64,000 nt of DNA, taken from positions 483,825,594 to 483,889,593 of the forward strand of contig CM041777.1 of the NCBI GenBank assembly GCA_023374045.1, in the 5' to 3' direction. Shown here one piece after another: positions 22,709-34,200 of this stretch. How positions within the stretch are numbered: the first letter of the stretch is position 1; every line of letters begins with the position of its first letter. The position numbers and the translations under genes are program-made. Origin of the DNA: Limonium bicolor (taxonomy: Eukaryota; Streptophyta; Magnoliopsida; Caryophyllales; Plumbaginaceae). The notes under the pieces are model-generated. The model had not been told where the DNA came from, ran no database searches, and worked only from the letters and a program-made list of their open reading frames with translations.

Positions 22709-23448
22709 TGTAACACCCCGGTTTTTTACACCCTATTTTTTTTACTTTTTACTTTTTTTGTACAACTTTCTACGATATTTTACAGCGGAAGACTAAATAA
22801 CACCTAAGCCAAACCGGAGTGCTACCGCCACACCCACACCAACTAGTGTGGATGCTAAGGCTAATCCACCTACAACCTAACTCCCGGAACATGCTCCAAG
22901 GAGTTTGCCACTTACAAATAAATAAAATTCCTAATTATGTCGGCGCGTTCCCTTCTCCCAAGCTCAAGAGCAATATCACACAAAGAATCAACTTCACCTG
23001 CAACAAATCTGTGGCCAGCAAGCAATCACACAAAGGGGCCACAGGGCACAAACCAGAAAACGTCAGCAAAGCTGAGTAACAAATATCACACCCTGTAAAA
23101 TTCATTCTCTCTTTGAAAAACCTTTATAGCAGCATAAAAGCACACAGCAGCACAAACAACCATGTTATCAACCACAAACACAAGTTCACAACACACTTAC
23201 CTTCCTTGAGACATTTTGCCTTAACATAAACCACTTGTTCATAATGATATCTCAATCACAGTAATCTCACCAGAGACATAAATCCAATAATATTTTGGAA
23301 ACCACATAACACTTTTCACCACCATATACATCTCTAATCCACCAGATCATAACTCATATAACCACAGGAAATTCACCACAAAACAAGGCCATTTGTATTT
23401 TGGAAACCACATAACAATTTCCACCAGTTTGTATCTCAATTATTAACA

Positions 23449-23590
23449 TTCCACCAATCCTCGGGCACACCGGTCTTTCGACAAAGAGCTACTAGGCTCT
23501 CGGCCCCTTGGACAATTAATTCCACCAATCCGCGGGCACACCGGTCTTTCGACAAAGAGCTATTAGGCTCTCGGCCCCTTGGACAAATAA
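23449..23590. repeat. Tandem duplication, about 71 bp, two units
   Basis: The CGGGCACACCGGTCTTTCG segment starts at 23462 and again at 23533. It is found only in this LTR of element B. Confidence 0.85.
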
Positions 23591-25654
23591 TTCCACCACC
23601 TCACCCCATGTCCTTAAGTGTGCACACCCCCTATGAATCATCAGCCCATAGAGTAGATCATGATGGCTTAGCTCCAATACATTGGTAGGAGCAAAAATTC
23701 AGTGAATGGCCAACCATGGCTCGACAGTTTGAAGGAGCTAACCATAGCTCAACAGTTTGAAATTCATATTTCCAAATTCACACTTTCACCACCATAAGTA
23801 ATATCAACATTTCCAACATATAAAGATCATCCACAATCATATAAAATTGCTCAAAATAACCACCAACCAAAGGATAGCAATAAACAAGATTAATCACATA
23901 TTAAAGTACAAACAACCCACCTTTAGATTAAAACCTTGTATAAGGTTAGACTTTGTCTAACTTTGTTCCACCTGAATATCCACTCAATCAAAATCAAGCT
24001 TTCACTTAGCAATCACAGATCAACAAGCATTCCACACCAAGAGTAGTCACCAAAAATCATTCCAGAGCCTTTCAAGGCTAAGCCAAGCAACAAAACACCC
24101 CAAAACCACACTTAAACACAATTTTCCTTATTTCCAAGTTTTAACACACATATATAACCTTACAGGGCTCCCTTATATATTTTACACTTCACCACCTCTT
24201 AAAACTTCAACCACAAGTCATATTAGGACCATAATGACCAGAGAAACCATTAAATCCAATAACCAACACACAATTACACTTATACAAGCTTAAAGCACAC
24301 CTTTATCCCAAATCACTTCCTAACAATTCGAATAACTTCCCAGGTGAGCTTCGACCTGAACTTTTGACCATAGATCTAAATTAGAAATATAAGAATACCC
24401 TCAAAATTTCAGCTCACACCCATGTCGGAAACTCATCTAAACAACTCCTAAAGCTTAAAGCTCATTATTTTCCCTTTCCATGTCTAACCGACTTAAATAT
24501 CTCCATTCGACTCATTTTTTGACCATAACATATGTTACTATTAAAGACTACCCTAAAATTTTAAGGCAAGATGAATTCGGGAACCTATTTAACTAAGTCT
24601 CAAGGCTTAAAACACCATTTAAGCCCTCCCACCTTGACCTAGCATTTTTATGTCTAACCACGAGTTCCCACACCTATAATCAATTATTATGAGTTAATAT
24701 AGGTAGAATAACACACCAAACTCAACAAAATCCCATCGAAATCACTCATGGAGTCTTAAAACACATTTTTCCTCTCTAAAAGTTCCCTAGAACTTATCCT
24801 ACTTCCCAAAGTAGTTTCGCCTGAATTTTTGATATTATTCTAGTAATAACTATCTAAGAACACTGTCAAAATTTCAGCTCAAGAGAAGCTAGGGTTCGGA
24901 AGTTACCATTAACAAGAGTTAAAGCTCAAAATCAGGGTTTAAAGAAAGAAATGGTGAGCATAAGTGTTACCTGGACTCTCCTTGACATTCTAGCCACGAC
25001 CTTACAAGTCCCTTAGCTAATTGAATCAATTTCTTCCACCAACCAATTCGCCCAAGGTCACCAGCTTCTTCTCCCTCCTTGAAATCTTGTTTTTCCTTGA
25101 TTTCTAGCTTGAATTCTCTTCTCTAATGGTGGGTGTTGTGTTCTATGAGCTCCTATGGTTCTCCAATGGCGTGAGAGTGAGGAAGAGAATGAAGAGATGA
25201 GGTCGTGACCCCTCCTTCTTATCTTGGCCGAAGGTAAGATGTAAATGGCTTAAATTTGTAAAAATATAAGCTAATGATACTTATATGTCCTTATCTCCTC
25301 CTAAGCCATTAGATTAGTGACAATTGTCTAGATTAAATCCTATCCTTCCACCTAAGAACCGGCCACATTAATGGGGGAGACAAGTGGCATGGTTTAAGAG
25401 AATAAGACAAAATAGAATGATGTCTTCACTTACAGCCGTCGGATCGTAGATATTTTGCTTGGATTGATCTCCACCATCCATGTGTGGCCGCCCCTCATTA
25501 ATGAAGGTGACACATGTCTTCTCTTGATTGGACCATGTGTAACTAATCATCTCTTGACACCTCGACGCTTACATCATCATTATGTCATGCCGACATCATC
25601 ACTACATCATCACTCATGCATCACTACATCACCACTGCATCACTGCATCATCAT

Positions 25655-25746
25655 GGTCAAAGTTGACCATTGACCAAGGTTTGACCAATGTCCAATGTTT
25701 GACCGAAGTCAGACCAAAGTTGACCTAGGTTTGACCACAGTTGACC
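25655..25746. promoter_or_regulatory. W-box cluster in 3' LTR of element B
   Basis: Seven TTGACC cores and one inverted GGTCAA within 92 bp, about 175-270 bp from the LTR start on the element's own strand, so in the U3 region. TTGACC is the core of the W-box bound by plant WRKY factors. A CATCACTGCATC microsatellite lies beside it (25570-25655). Induction by stress or defence signalling is an inference. Confidence 0.65.
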
Positions 25747-25922
25747 GGGGCTTCTTGAACTCCAAATAACTTACCGAAATTTCAGTGTTTTTCGGAACTT
25801 TCTGAATTAGGGTTTCTCCAGGGTTTCTTGGTTGATTCCGACCACTAGGCTTCCTAATGATCTCTAATAACTCCTAAGGAACTATGGTTTCCATTAGGGC
25901 TACAAAAATTCGGGGTATTACA

Positions 25923-25935
25923 TTCTCCCCCCGTT
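25923..25935 (-). other. Polypurine tract of element B
   Basis: On the minus strand AACGGGGGGAGAA lies directly before the 3' LTR start TGTAATACCCC, as expected for plus-strand priming. Confidence 0.85.
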
Positions 25936-27023
25936 AAACAAAAGCTTCGTCCCCGAAGCTTAGCTTACCAAAAGTTTACCATCATCACCAAATACCCAAA
26001 CACTTATACAAATTTTGACGACAAGGTAATACCACCAAGCATTAAATAGCCATAAATAAATGTCACATAACCATAGCACACAAGCACATAAGCACACAAG
26101 TCAATTTCCAAATACTGAGTAACATCATATTAATCATATCAATAATTATATCAACACCTCATACATGGTGTCAAACTATTTATTTTCAAAAGTATCCAAC
26201 CACAAAATCCCAACTTTATGTTCTCCTTATGTAATCCACTTCATTAAAACATGAACCAACACACAATACCTCATGACATAAAGCATATTAACACACATAA
26301 CCATGTCAATTATTTCATCACTCATCACCTATTACACCATCTCTCCCCCCCTTAAAAGAAAGTTTCTCCCGAAACTTTAGGTACTAACCTCAAACACAAA
26401 GATTCTCAACCACCACAAGTGATTTATATAATTACCTCAAATAACCACCACCTCAAATAATTCACCACTTAAGTGACAACATTCACCACATACAATAACA
26501 ATCCATCTACTTCAGATAATTCACCACATGCAAAAGATAATAATTTAGATCATATAAACATGCAAACACTTTAAGTGTCCTATTGCATCAATCTCAGATA
26601 TTAATATCAAACTATCCTCAATTATTTCTCCACTAATCAACACCTACGTCTTACACCAACCACGCTTCCACTGCGCTACTCTGATCTAATTTTTCGTGAT
26701 CACTTGCAGGAAGCTTCAGGAATCCTCCAACCCTGCCATGGTCAGTGCCAGTGTTGAACTATCCTTCCACCTCAATTTGTTTTCAGTTTCCCTTGATCTG
26801 ACCAGGATCAAGGTCAACCTTCCACGTCAGATTCAAGCAATTTGCACAATTAAACAAGTTCCAGTTTAATCCTAGTATAGCCCCAATTATCCGACGACCA
26901 CAACTAATTCCAAACAATCAAACAAATAGGTAACAAGCAACAAACACAATTCCCATCCCCACGGCTTGTCAAGTTTTTAAGCCTAGATTTAATCTTATCT
27001 TAGCCAAAGCTCCCTAAAGACCA
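25936..27023 (-). other. Non-coding interior of element B
   Basis: No gag or pol similarity and no open frame above 60 codons. A second purine-rich stretch lies at 26341-26356 (minus strand). The part near the PBS (26700-26870) resembles the leader of element C at 36530-36670, linking the two families. Confidence 0.7.
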
Positions 27024-27039
27024 ACCTGCTCTGATACCA
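27024..27039 (-). other. Primer binding site, initiator tRNA-Met (element B)
   Basis: On the minus strand TGGTATCAGAGCAGGTT starts 3 bp after the 5' LTR. It is complementary to the 3' end of plant initiator tRNA-Met. Confidence 0.9.
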
Positions 27040-27042
27040 CTC

Positions 27043-30016
27043 TGTAACACCCCGGTTTTTACACCCTATTTTTTTTTACTTTTTACTTTTTGTACAACTT
27101 CTACGATATTTTACCGCGGAAGACCTAAATAACACTAAGCCAAACTGGAGTGCTACCGCCACACCCACACCAACTAGTGTGGATGCTAAGGCTAATCCAC
27201 CTACAACCTAACTCCCGGAACATGCTCCAAGGAGTTTGCCACTTACAAATAAATGAAATTCCTAGCTATGTCGGCGCATTCCCTTGTCCCAAGCTCAAGA
27301 GCAATATCACACAAAGATTTAACTTCACCTGCAACCATAAATCCAAACAAACACACGAAGGGGTTGCACAAAATCAGCGAAACTGAGTAACAATTACCTC
27401 ACCCTGTAAAATTCATTTTCTCTTTAAAACTCTTTGCATAACAAATAAGCATCCAAAATCATCACACAAGCAGAGAATGCAATAAGAGTATATCACATAG
27501 AAGAGTTTACCTGCCCTTGGAATACCATCACATTCGTACCTCGTCAATCGGTTAAATCTCAACACCCCACTGGAATCACAAAGTGAAATCCACAAATCTC
27601 AATTCTCTGGCCCTATGTCCTTAAGTGTGCACACCCCCTAAGGCTAACCATAGCTCAAAGAGTAGATCATAGGACGACCCCAATTCATTGGTAGGAGTCT
27701 ACTAATCAGTCGCCAATACGGCAAGCCATAAAATGACTTAATATTCAGTTGCTCAAATAGCTTTTCTCAATGAGGCTAACCATAGCCTTTATCAACGAGG
27801 CTAACCATAGCCTTTCTCAACATCACCATCCAACCAACCAACAAGTCCACCATCACATAGTATCACACAAAATGCAGCTTCCAATCCAACATTCATAATC
27901 ATGATCAAATAAGTAGTAAAACTCTTGAATAGATTCTTCACAATTCGTGTAATAATAAGCTCCTTCCATGAATATACCATTCACTCAACCAGAAACCAGC
28001 TCAATCTCTTATCAGTCATAAATCAACATTCAACACAAGGATAACTCAAAAATCATTTCCAAAACCTTTCAGAAGAATTTACAACACAATCACCCTTAAA
28101 AAGGGGTTAAGGTATCCACACCATATTCTCTGATAAATAGTCAAACCAATATCATTCCAAACATTTCAAGGATAAACCAAGCAACAAAACACCCCAAAAC
28201 CATACTTAAACACAATTTTCCTTCTTTCCAAGTTTTAGCACACATATAACCTTACAAGACTTCCTTATACCTTTTACACTTCACCATCTCTTAAAAGTTC
28301 AACCACACGTCATATTAGCACTATAATGACCAGAAAAACCATTAAATCCAATAACCAACACACAATCACACTAATACAAGCTTAAAGCACACCTTTGACC
28401 CAAATCACTTCCTAACAATTCGAATAACTTCCCAGGTGATTTTCGACCTGAATTTTTTACCATAGATCTAAATTCGAAATATAAGAATACCCTAAAAATT
28501 TCAGCTCAAACCCATGTCGGAAACTCATCTAAACAACTCCTAAAGCTTAAAGCTCATTATTTTCCCTTGCCATGTCTAACCGACTTAAATATCTCCATTC
28601 GACTTCATTTTTTGACCATAACCATATTTTCACTATTAAAGACTACCCTAAAAATTTTAAGGCATGATGAATTCGGGAACCTATTTAACTAAGTCTCAAG
28701 GCTTAAAACACCATTTAAGCCCTCCCACCTTGACCTAGCATTTTTATGTCTAACCACGAGTTCCCACCACCTATAATCAATTATTATGAGTTAATATAGG
28801 TAGAATAACACACCAAACTCAACAAAATCCCATCGAAATCACTCAAGGAGTCTTAAAACACATTTTTCCTCTCTAAACGTTCCCTAGACCGTATCCTACT
28901 TCCCAAAGGTAGTTTCGCCTGAATTTTTGATATTATTCTAGTAATAACTAACTAAGAACACTGTCAAAATTTCAGCTCAAGAGAAGCTAGGGTTCGGAAG
29001 TTACCATTAACAAGAATTAAAGCTCAAAATCAGGGTTTAAAGAAAGAAATGGTGAGCATAAGTGTTACCTGGACTCTCCTTGCCATTCTAGCCACGACCT
29101 TACAAGTTCTTTAGCTAATTGAATCAATTTATTCCACCAACCAATTCGCCCAAGGTCAACAGCTGCTTCTCCTTCTTGAAATCTTGTTTTTCCTTGATTT
29201 CTAGCTTGAATTCTCTTCTCTAATGGTGGGTGTTGTGTTCTATGAGCTCCTATGGTTCTCCAATGGCGTGAGAGTGAGGAATAGAATGAAGAGATGAGGT
29301 CGTGACCCCTCCTTCTTATCTTGGCCGAAGGTAAGATGTAAATGGCTTAAATTTGTAAAAATATAAGCTAATGATTACTTATATGTCCTTATCTCCTCCT
29401 AAGCCATTAGATTAGTGACAATTGTCTAGATTAAATCCTATCCTTCCACCTAAGAACCGGCCACATTAATGGGGGAGACAAGTGGCATGGTTAATAAAGA
29501 GAATAAGACAAAATAGAATGATGTCTTCACTTACAGCCGTCGGATCGTAGATATTTTGCTTGGATTGATCTCCACCATCCATGTGTGGCCGCCCCTCATT
29601 AATGAAGGTGACACATGTCTTCTCTTGATTGGACCATGTGTAACTAATCATCTCTTGACACCTCGACGCTTACATCATCATTATGTCATGCCGACATCAT
29701 CACTGCATCATCACTGCATCATCACTGCATCACTACTGCATCATCACTGCATCATCATGGTCAAAGTTGACCATTGACCAATGTCCAATGTTTGACCGAA
29801 GTCAGACCAAAGTTGACCTAGGTTTGACCACAGTTGACCGGGGCTTCTTGAACTCCAAATAACTTACCAAATTTTAGTGCTTTTCGGAACTTTCTGAATT
29901 AGGGTTTCTCCAGGGTTTCTTGGTTGATTCCCGACCACTAAGGCTTCCTAATGATCTCTAATAACTCCTAAGGAACTATGGTTTCCATTAGGGCTACAAA
30001 AATTCGGGGTATTACA
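27043..30016 (-). repeat. 5' LTR of element B (2,974 bp)
   Basis: TGTAATACCCC start at 30016 and GGGGTGTTACA end at 27043 on the minus strand. It has the same W-box cluster as the 3' LTR at 29759-29838, with six TTGACC cores and one inverted copy. Confidence 0.88.
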
Positions 30017-30714
30017 GTTACTACCAATACCATTCGCAACAATAAATGTGAATTAATGTTTAACGCAAAAATATTACCACCCCTGGGCACTCCCTTTACC
30101 AAGGAGTGTCGTGTACGCTTATGTACAATTATGAATGAACAAACATCAAGATTAAATCTTATGTGTAATATCATGATCATACTAATCATTGGACAAGTTC
30201 CAAGTATGAAAGTGATAATTATGGGTTTATGTAAAGGCACGTCGTCTACTATTAGTACGACTGTCAGTGGCATGAAATATGTGGATTAAACAATGGCTAA
30301 TCCCCTAAACAATAATACAAATACCCAGGTGTAACCAATGATACAAAAAAAAACAACTAAACTAGACGCTAAATAGCGTGAGTTAAAGCAAGTACTTAAT
30401 GTACTAGTAAATGGGCGTAAGCCCGGGAGGACGAGGACACCGCCTCTAGTTACCTTAAATGTAGGGTACCAAGAAAACGAGGTCAAAATAAATATAACGA
30501 CTAACAAGAAACGTTTAGAACCAAAATACCAGAAGGACTTCCATAAAGGAAGGATACACACATCCTCGCCACGGAGTCCGGTACCACGTTAACTGATATG
30601 ATTTGGAAAATACAATGAGGTAAAGAAAGCTACGGTACATACCGTAAGCACTGTGTATGATATGCTAGTAAATAATAAGCGCCAAACAGCGCACATGAAT
30701 CTAAGAAAACAACA
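30017..30714 (-). mobile_element. Inverted fragment of a family C element
   Basis: Read on the minus strand it follows 34990-35640 of element C with moderate identity (shared CGCTATTTAGCGT, GTACATTA(A/G)GTACTTGC and GCGAA(G/T)GGTATTGGTA segments). It forms the host into which D2 inserted (30715) and borders element B on the left. No gene is visible; the 101- and 103-codon frames on the two strands overlap each other and have no counterpart in element C. Confidence 0.7.
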
Positions 30715-32416
30715 TGTTATATCCAAAATTTCAACCCCCCCGGAAGAGAGCCTCTACTAATAGGCTAGTAGCGAGGGTTCTCAGTTTGATCGGCACATTT
30801 CAGAGTACTAGGGACAGCTTAGTCATCTCCAGGGGCATTTTCGTAATTTTTCAAGGCACCTAAGCCCTCTATTGCCTTTCTCTCTCCTCCAAATAAGGGT
30901 CAAATCAATTCAAAATGCTTTAAAATTTTAACCCATGATAGAGGATGACATTTGAAGCATAATGGCATTAGAATTTTGATTTTTCGAATTTCCAATAATT
31001 TTCTTGCAATTTCTGATTGAATCTAACGAGAAATTGAATTTAAAAATATCCCAATATCCAAAAAATTCGATTCCACTTTAGAAAAATCAGAATTATCATC
31101 CTTTACCCATGTATAAAATTTTATAATCAAATTCCTTTTGGAAGCCTATATAAGGAACCTTATCCCATGATCAAATCAGAACCTCAAGAACCCTAGACTC
31201 CCAAAGAAGGCAGCCGTCTCATTCTCTTCACGTTTTGAACTCCAGAGCTACAATCAAACACCAAAATCTCTCACTCAAATCAACACCAAAATATATTTTT
31301 CAACGACCACAACATCAGCCATCATCAAACCCTCACCAAACAACACCAAAACGTGAAGAACATCAAGAACAACAAGGGGTCAGAAGCTCGGTTCGAAGTT
31401 CTTTCGGATCCGCCATCAACGAGGCCTCCGAAGAATCCCGACGTGAAGAAACACCACGAATCTGAAGGTAAAACAGGTTATAATTCTACTTTTCTAACTC
31501 CCCACAACGTTATTAACTCTCTATTAAATTTTGGGCTCAAACCAACCCTTTTCGGCTTCTGTATTGCAAATTACTTTTGCTTCTGCCTTGTTACTTGTTT
31601 GTCAAGTTTCGTGTGTAATCAGACTTCAAACTACAATCTTTCTATTACTAACGTATTGTATATCTTTCAGGCTACACGTGCATAATTTTTTAGCCGAAAA
31701 CACCGTTGGGAACCACCAGAAAACCCCTGCCGTGGGTGGTCCGAGACCTCGGACCTATGGTCCGGGACCATGGACGGGTTGTCCGTGGCCACGGACACCC
31801 ACGGACGGCGACGGGATTTTAAAATTTTAAAAATTTAGGTTTTGCTAAACTATGTCCGGGACTACGGACATCCTGTCCGTGGCCCCGGACGTTTCAAATT
31901 TTCGTTTTCAGTTTAATTCGACTTTTTTTTTCACATAGGTTAACTAGGTTCCGTGGTTACGGACATTTGGTCCGTGGCTACGGACGGAAACACAATTTGA
32001 CCTAATTCTACCTCTGAAACCCAAGTTTAGGTACTTGCAATTTTCACTTTTATTTTCTGTCAAAAAATGTTAAAAATAAAAAAAAAACATAACCGCGCAC
32101 TTAGGTTAAAAACAACTTTGTAGTATGCCGTAAATAAACAAAGTAGAGGAAGAACGACCTAGGAGGGGTAATGAAAGTAATTTAACCCTAAATAAGTCGT
32201 ATACCAAGCCCCCGAACCCGAACTCACCTTTCCTAATTTGATCTAGGTTAAAATTAGGTGGCGACTCATAATAGGTTCCAGTGAGCTAGCTTAGGTTTTA
32301 ATAATTATTGTTATATGAAATAGTTATTAATCTTAGGTTATAAGTGGACCTAAAACCCAGTTAGATCCTAATCAGCTTTAATCAACATAGGATAGGGTTT
32401 AAAATCGAGGCTCACA
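30715..32416 (+). repeat. 5' LTR of D2
   Basis: TGTTATATCC start and GAGGCTCACA end, 1,702 bp. A TATATAAG promoter box lies at 31147-31154. The GC-rich CCGTGG/CCACGG block is at 31720-31990. Confidence 0.88.
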
Positions 32417-32419
32417 GAC

Positions 32420-32438
32420 TGGCGACTCTGCTGGGGAC
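32420..32438 (+). other. Primer binding site, tRNA-Arg (D2)
   Basis: TGGCGACTCTGCTGGGGAC, 3 bp after the LTR. It pairs with the 3' end of plant tRNA-Arg(ACG) with about one mismatch, and is the best-preserved of the D family sites here. Confidence 0.85.
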
Positions 32439-33681
32439 CACTTTTTAATATTAACTTGTTTAATTTTAAGAAAGATGGCTTAACTCGAAAACTGTTCATT
32501 TATGGCTTTTATTATTTTGCTTGTTTATTTTCGTGCGCACTTTAATTTTCTACACCTTTACATCATATGAGAGCGAGGGTCCACATAAACCGATTTCACC
32601 CCGGGACCTGTTTGAGGGTCCCCTGTTAGGGACTCACACCTTCTTGGTGATGTGAATAAGCGAGGGAAAAGAGGAGGGTGTCTAACCACATCCCCTTAAT
32701 ACCTGGGCTTTAGCCCCAAACGTTTTCCTGGCAGTGTCCTTACCTAGCCCATTGTTTGGTCAGTCAAAGACCCGACCATAGACGCACACCTTCAGGTGAT
32801 GTGAAAAAAGTGGGGAAGCCCAAAAAGAATAGCGTGAAAGCCCTATTCCTTTGAGGTGACCTGGGCCTATGCCCCAAGCACCTCTCCGGATCGATCCATA
32901 CCTGGTTTGATTTAAACGTCTAGTGAGGACATGTTGAATTTGTGTGGGCCTTGTTTGCTTGTATGATCGGCCCATTACCCAGCCTAGAGATTGATAGGAA
33001 CTTCTCCTACATTAACCTAGCCCAACCCGAATGGGCGGCTCTATTTGTTTGCAACCCAGAGGTCCTGTTTAGTTTAATATGTGAGTCATTCGGGCTTCGG
33101 CCCAAAAGTTTAGACTTAGGTGATTTCTCTCTTTCGGCCCAATTTGAATTATCAATTTGGTTCTAGGCCCATGAAAAAACAAATCCACCTAAAGCGATCC
33201 ATAAAAATCCATCAGGCCTTTCCTTTTTGAGGCCCATTCTAGTCTAGGAAGACTTTTCACTCGGGTTTTGACCCACGATCCTAGACATGGGTATCATCTT
33301 CTGGCCCAATCATAATCACTCGGCCCAAATTCCAATTCACATCCAGAACATGGTTTAGAAATCACTTCGGCCCATGCGCTTTACTTCTAGCCCAAACACA
33401 TTCTGGCCCAAGCGCCCAATTCTCAGAACGCTCCGGCTCAAGAACCACGCTCTTCAAACATTTCAGCCAAGGCACCAGTTCATAGCTCATGAATCATTCC
33501 AACCCATGTGCCTCCCTTCCAACTCATTTCGGGCCTCAGTGCCTACCCACAATCTTTGAAACATTCCAGCTCATATGCTTTTCTTGCAGCCCAAAAAAGT
33601 TTTTACCTAAAACTTCTTCACTGTCCAGAATTTTAGCTCAATCCACTTTTGTTTTCCAACAGATAAGCCCAGATCCCAAGT
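32439..33681 (+). other. D2 leader, non-coding
   Basis: It parallels the D1 leader: a conserved first part to about 32940, then an array rich in GGCCCA/TGGGCC within 32950-33620. It runs directly into the gag start codon at 33682. Confidence 0.65.
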
Positions 33682-33916
33682 ATGGCAGAGGGAGGAAACC
33701 TAGTCAGCATGGAGGCCCAGTTTGCAGCCTTAGAGCAAAGGTACATGGCTGCCTTTGATGCCTTGGAACAAAAACATCGGTCCACCACTAACGACATGGA
33801 GGCTAAGTATGTCACCATCATCGAAGGGCTTAAAAGCAAAATCAATTTCCTTTGAGGTTAGTCATCAGGAAAACATTTTAGGAAAGATTGCTGACTCTGG
33901 GAACGGGCGGCGTGAC
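33682..33916 (+). pseudogene. gag: D2 gag, N-terminal part
   Basis: The ATG at 33682 opens a frame beginning MAEGGNLVSMEAQF, followed by a heptad-rich stretch likely to form a coiled coil. A stop at 33853 results from a one-base frame change; the adjacent frame continues to 33916. There element C interrupts, with GTGAC repeated at 44746, and gag resumes in phase on the other side. This is the nucleocapsid precursor of the element, a structural protein that packages its RNA. It is broken by the frameshift and the insertion. Confidence 0.75.
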
Positions 33917-34200
33917 TGTAACACCCCTCACAATAATTGCGTAATAGTCGCTCACGTGAACAGGAAATAAAGGCGTCTCACAGCGGAAGATATTACATTA
34001 ATAGAACTCACATGGGTGTTACATGCCACCACTCCCCATGCGAGTGATGTAACATACAACATCTTAACAAAATTGAACATAAAATACAATCCGCGGTGAC
34101 GACGAATACCATCTACATTTCTATCTAAGTATCATAAGCACAACTACGGTGAGCATCTAAACAAATCCAAATCAACACGTTCTAATACCCAATCCCGACT
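33917..34200 (-). repeat. Outer end of the 3' LTR of element C
   Basis: It matches 38097-38375 nearly base for base apart from small indels. Beyond 34200 the match to the 5' LTR is lost, so the inner boundary of this LTR is not defined. A degenerate CGGGG-containing purine stretch near 36150-36175 (minus strand) may be the polypurine tract. Confidence 0.75.

Larger units (their letters stand above)
22709..25922 (-). repeat. 3' LTR of element B (3,214 bp)
   Basis: It matches the 5' LTR throughout 22709-23100 and 24100-25922. The middle part differs, including a tandem duplication of about 71 bp (23449-23590) absent from the partner. Small frames such as 22819-23079 and 27150-27386 are shared between the LTRs but with frame differences, so I do not call genes. 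Confidence 0.88.
22709..30016 (-). mobile_element. Element B: non-autonomous long-LTR retrotransposon
   Basis: Read on the minus strand: 5' LTR 30016-27043, PBS 27039-27024, an interior of about 1.1 kb, polypurine tract 25935-25923, 3' LTR 25922-22709. The LTRs start TGTAATACCCC and end GGGGTGTTACA. They look about 95% alike over their shared parts, which suggests a fairly recent insertion. The interior has no open frame of note. Long LTRs with a tiny non-coding interior resemble LARD-type parasites that use another element's proteins. The flanks are ACGTT and GTTAC: no target duplication, and they belong to different host elements. Confidence 0.88.

Noticed and set aside
29968..30289. Frames of 101 and 103 codons on both strands
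   Set aside because: They span the B/C junction and have no homolog in the matching part of element C.
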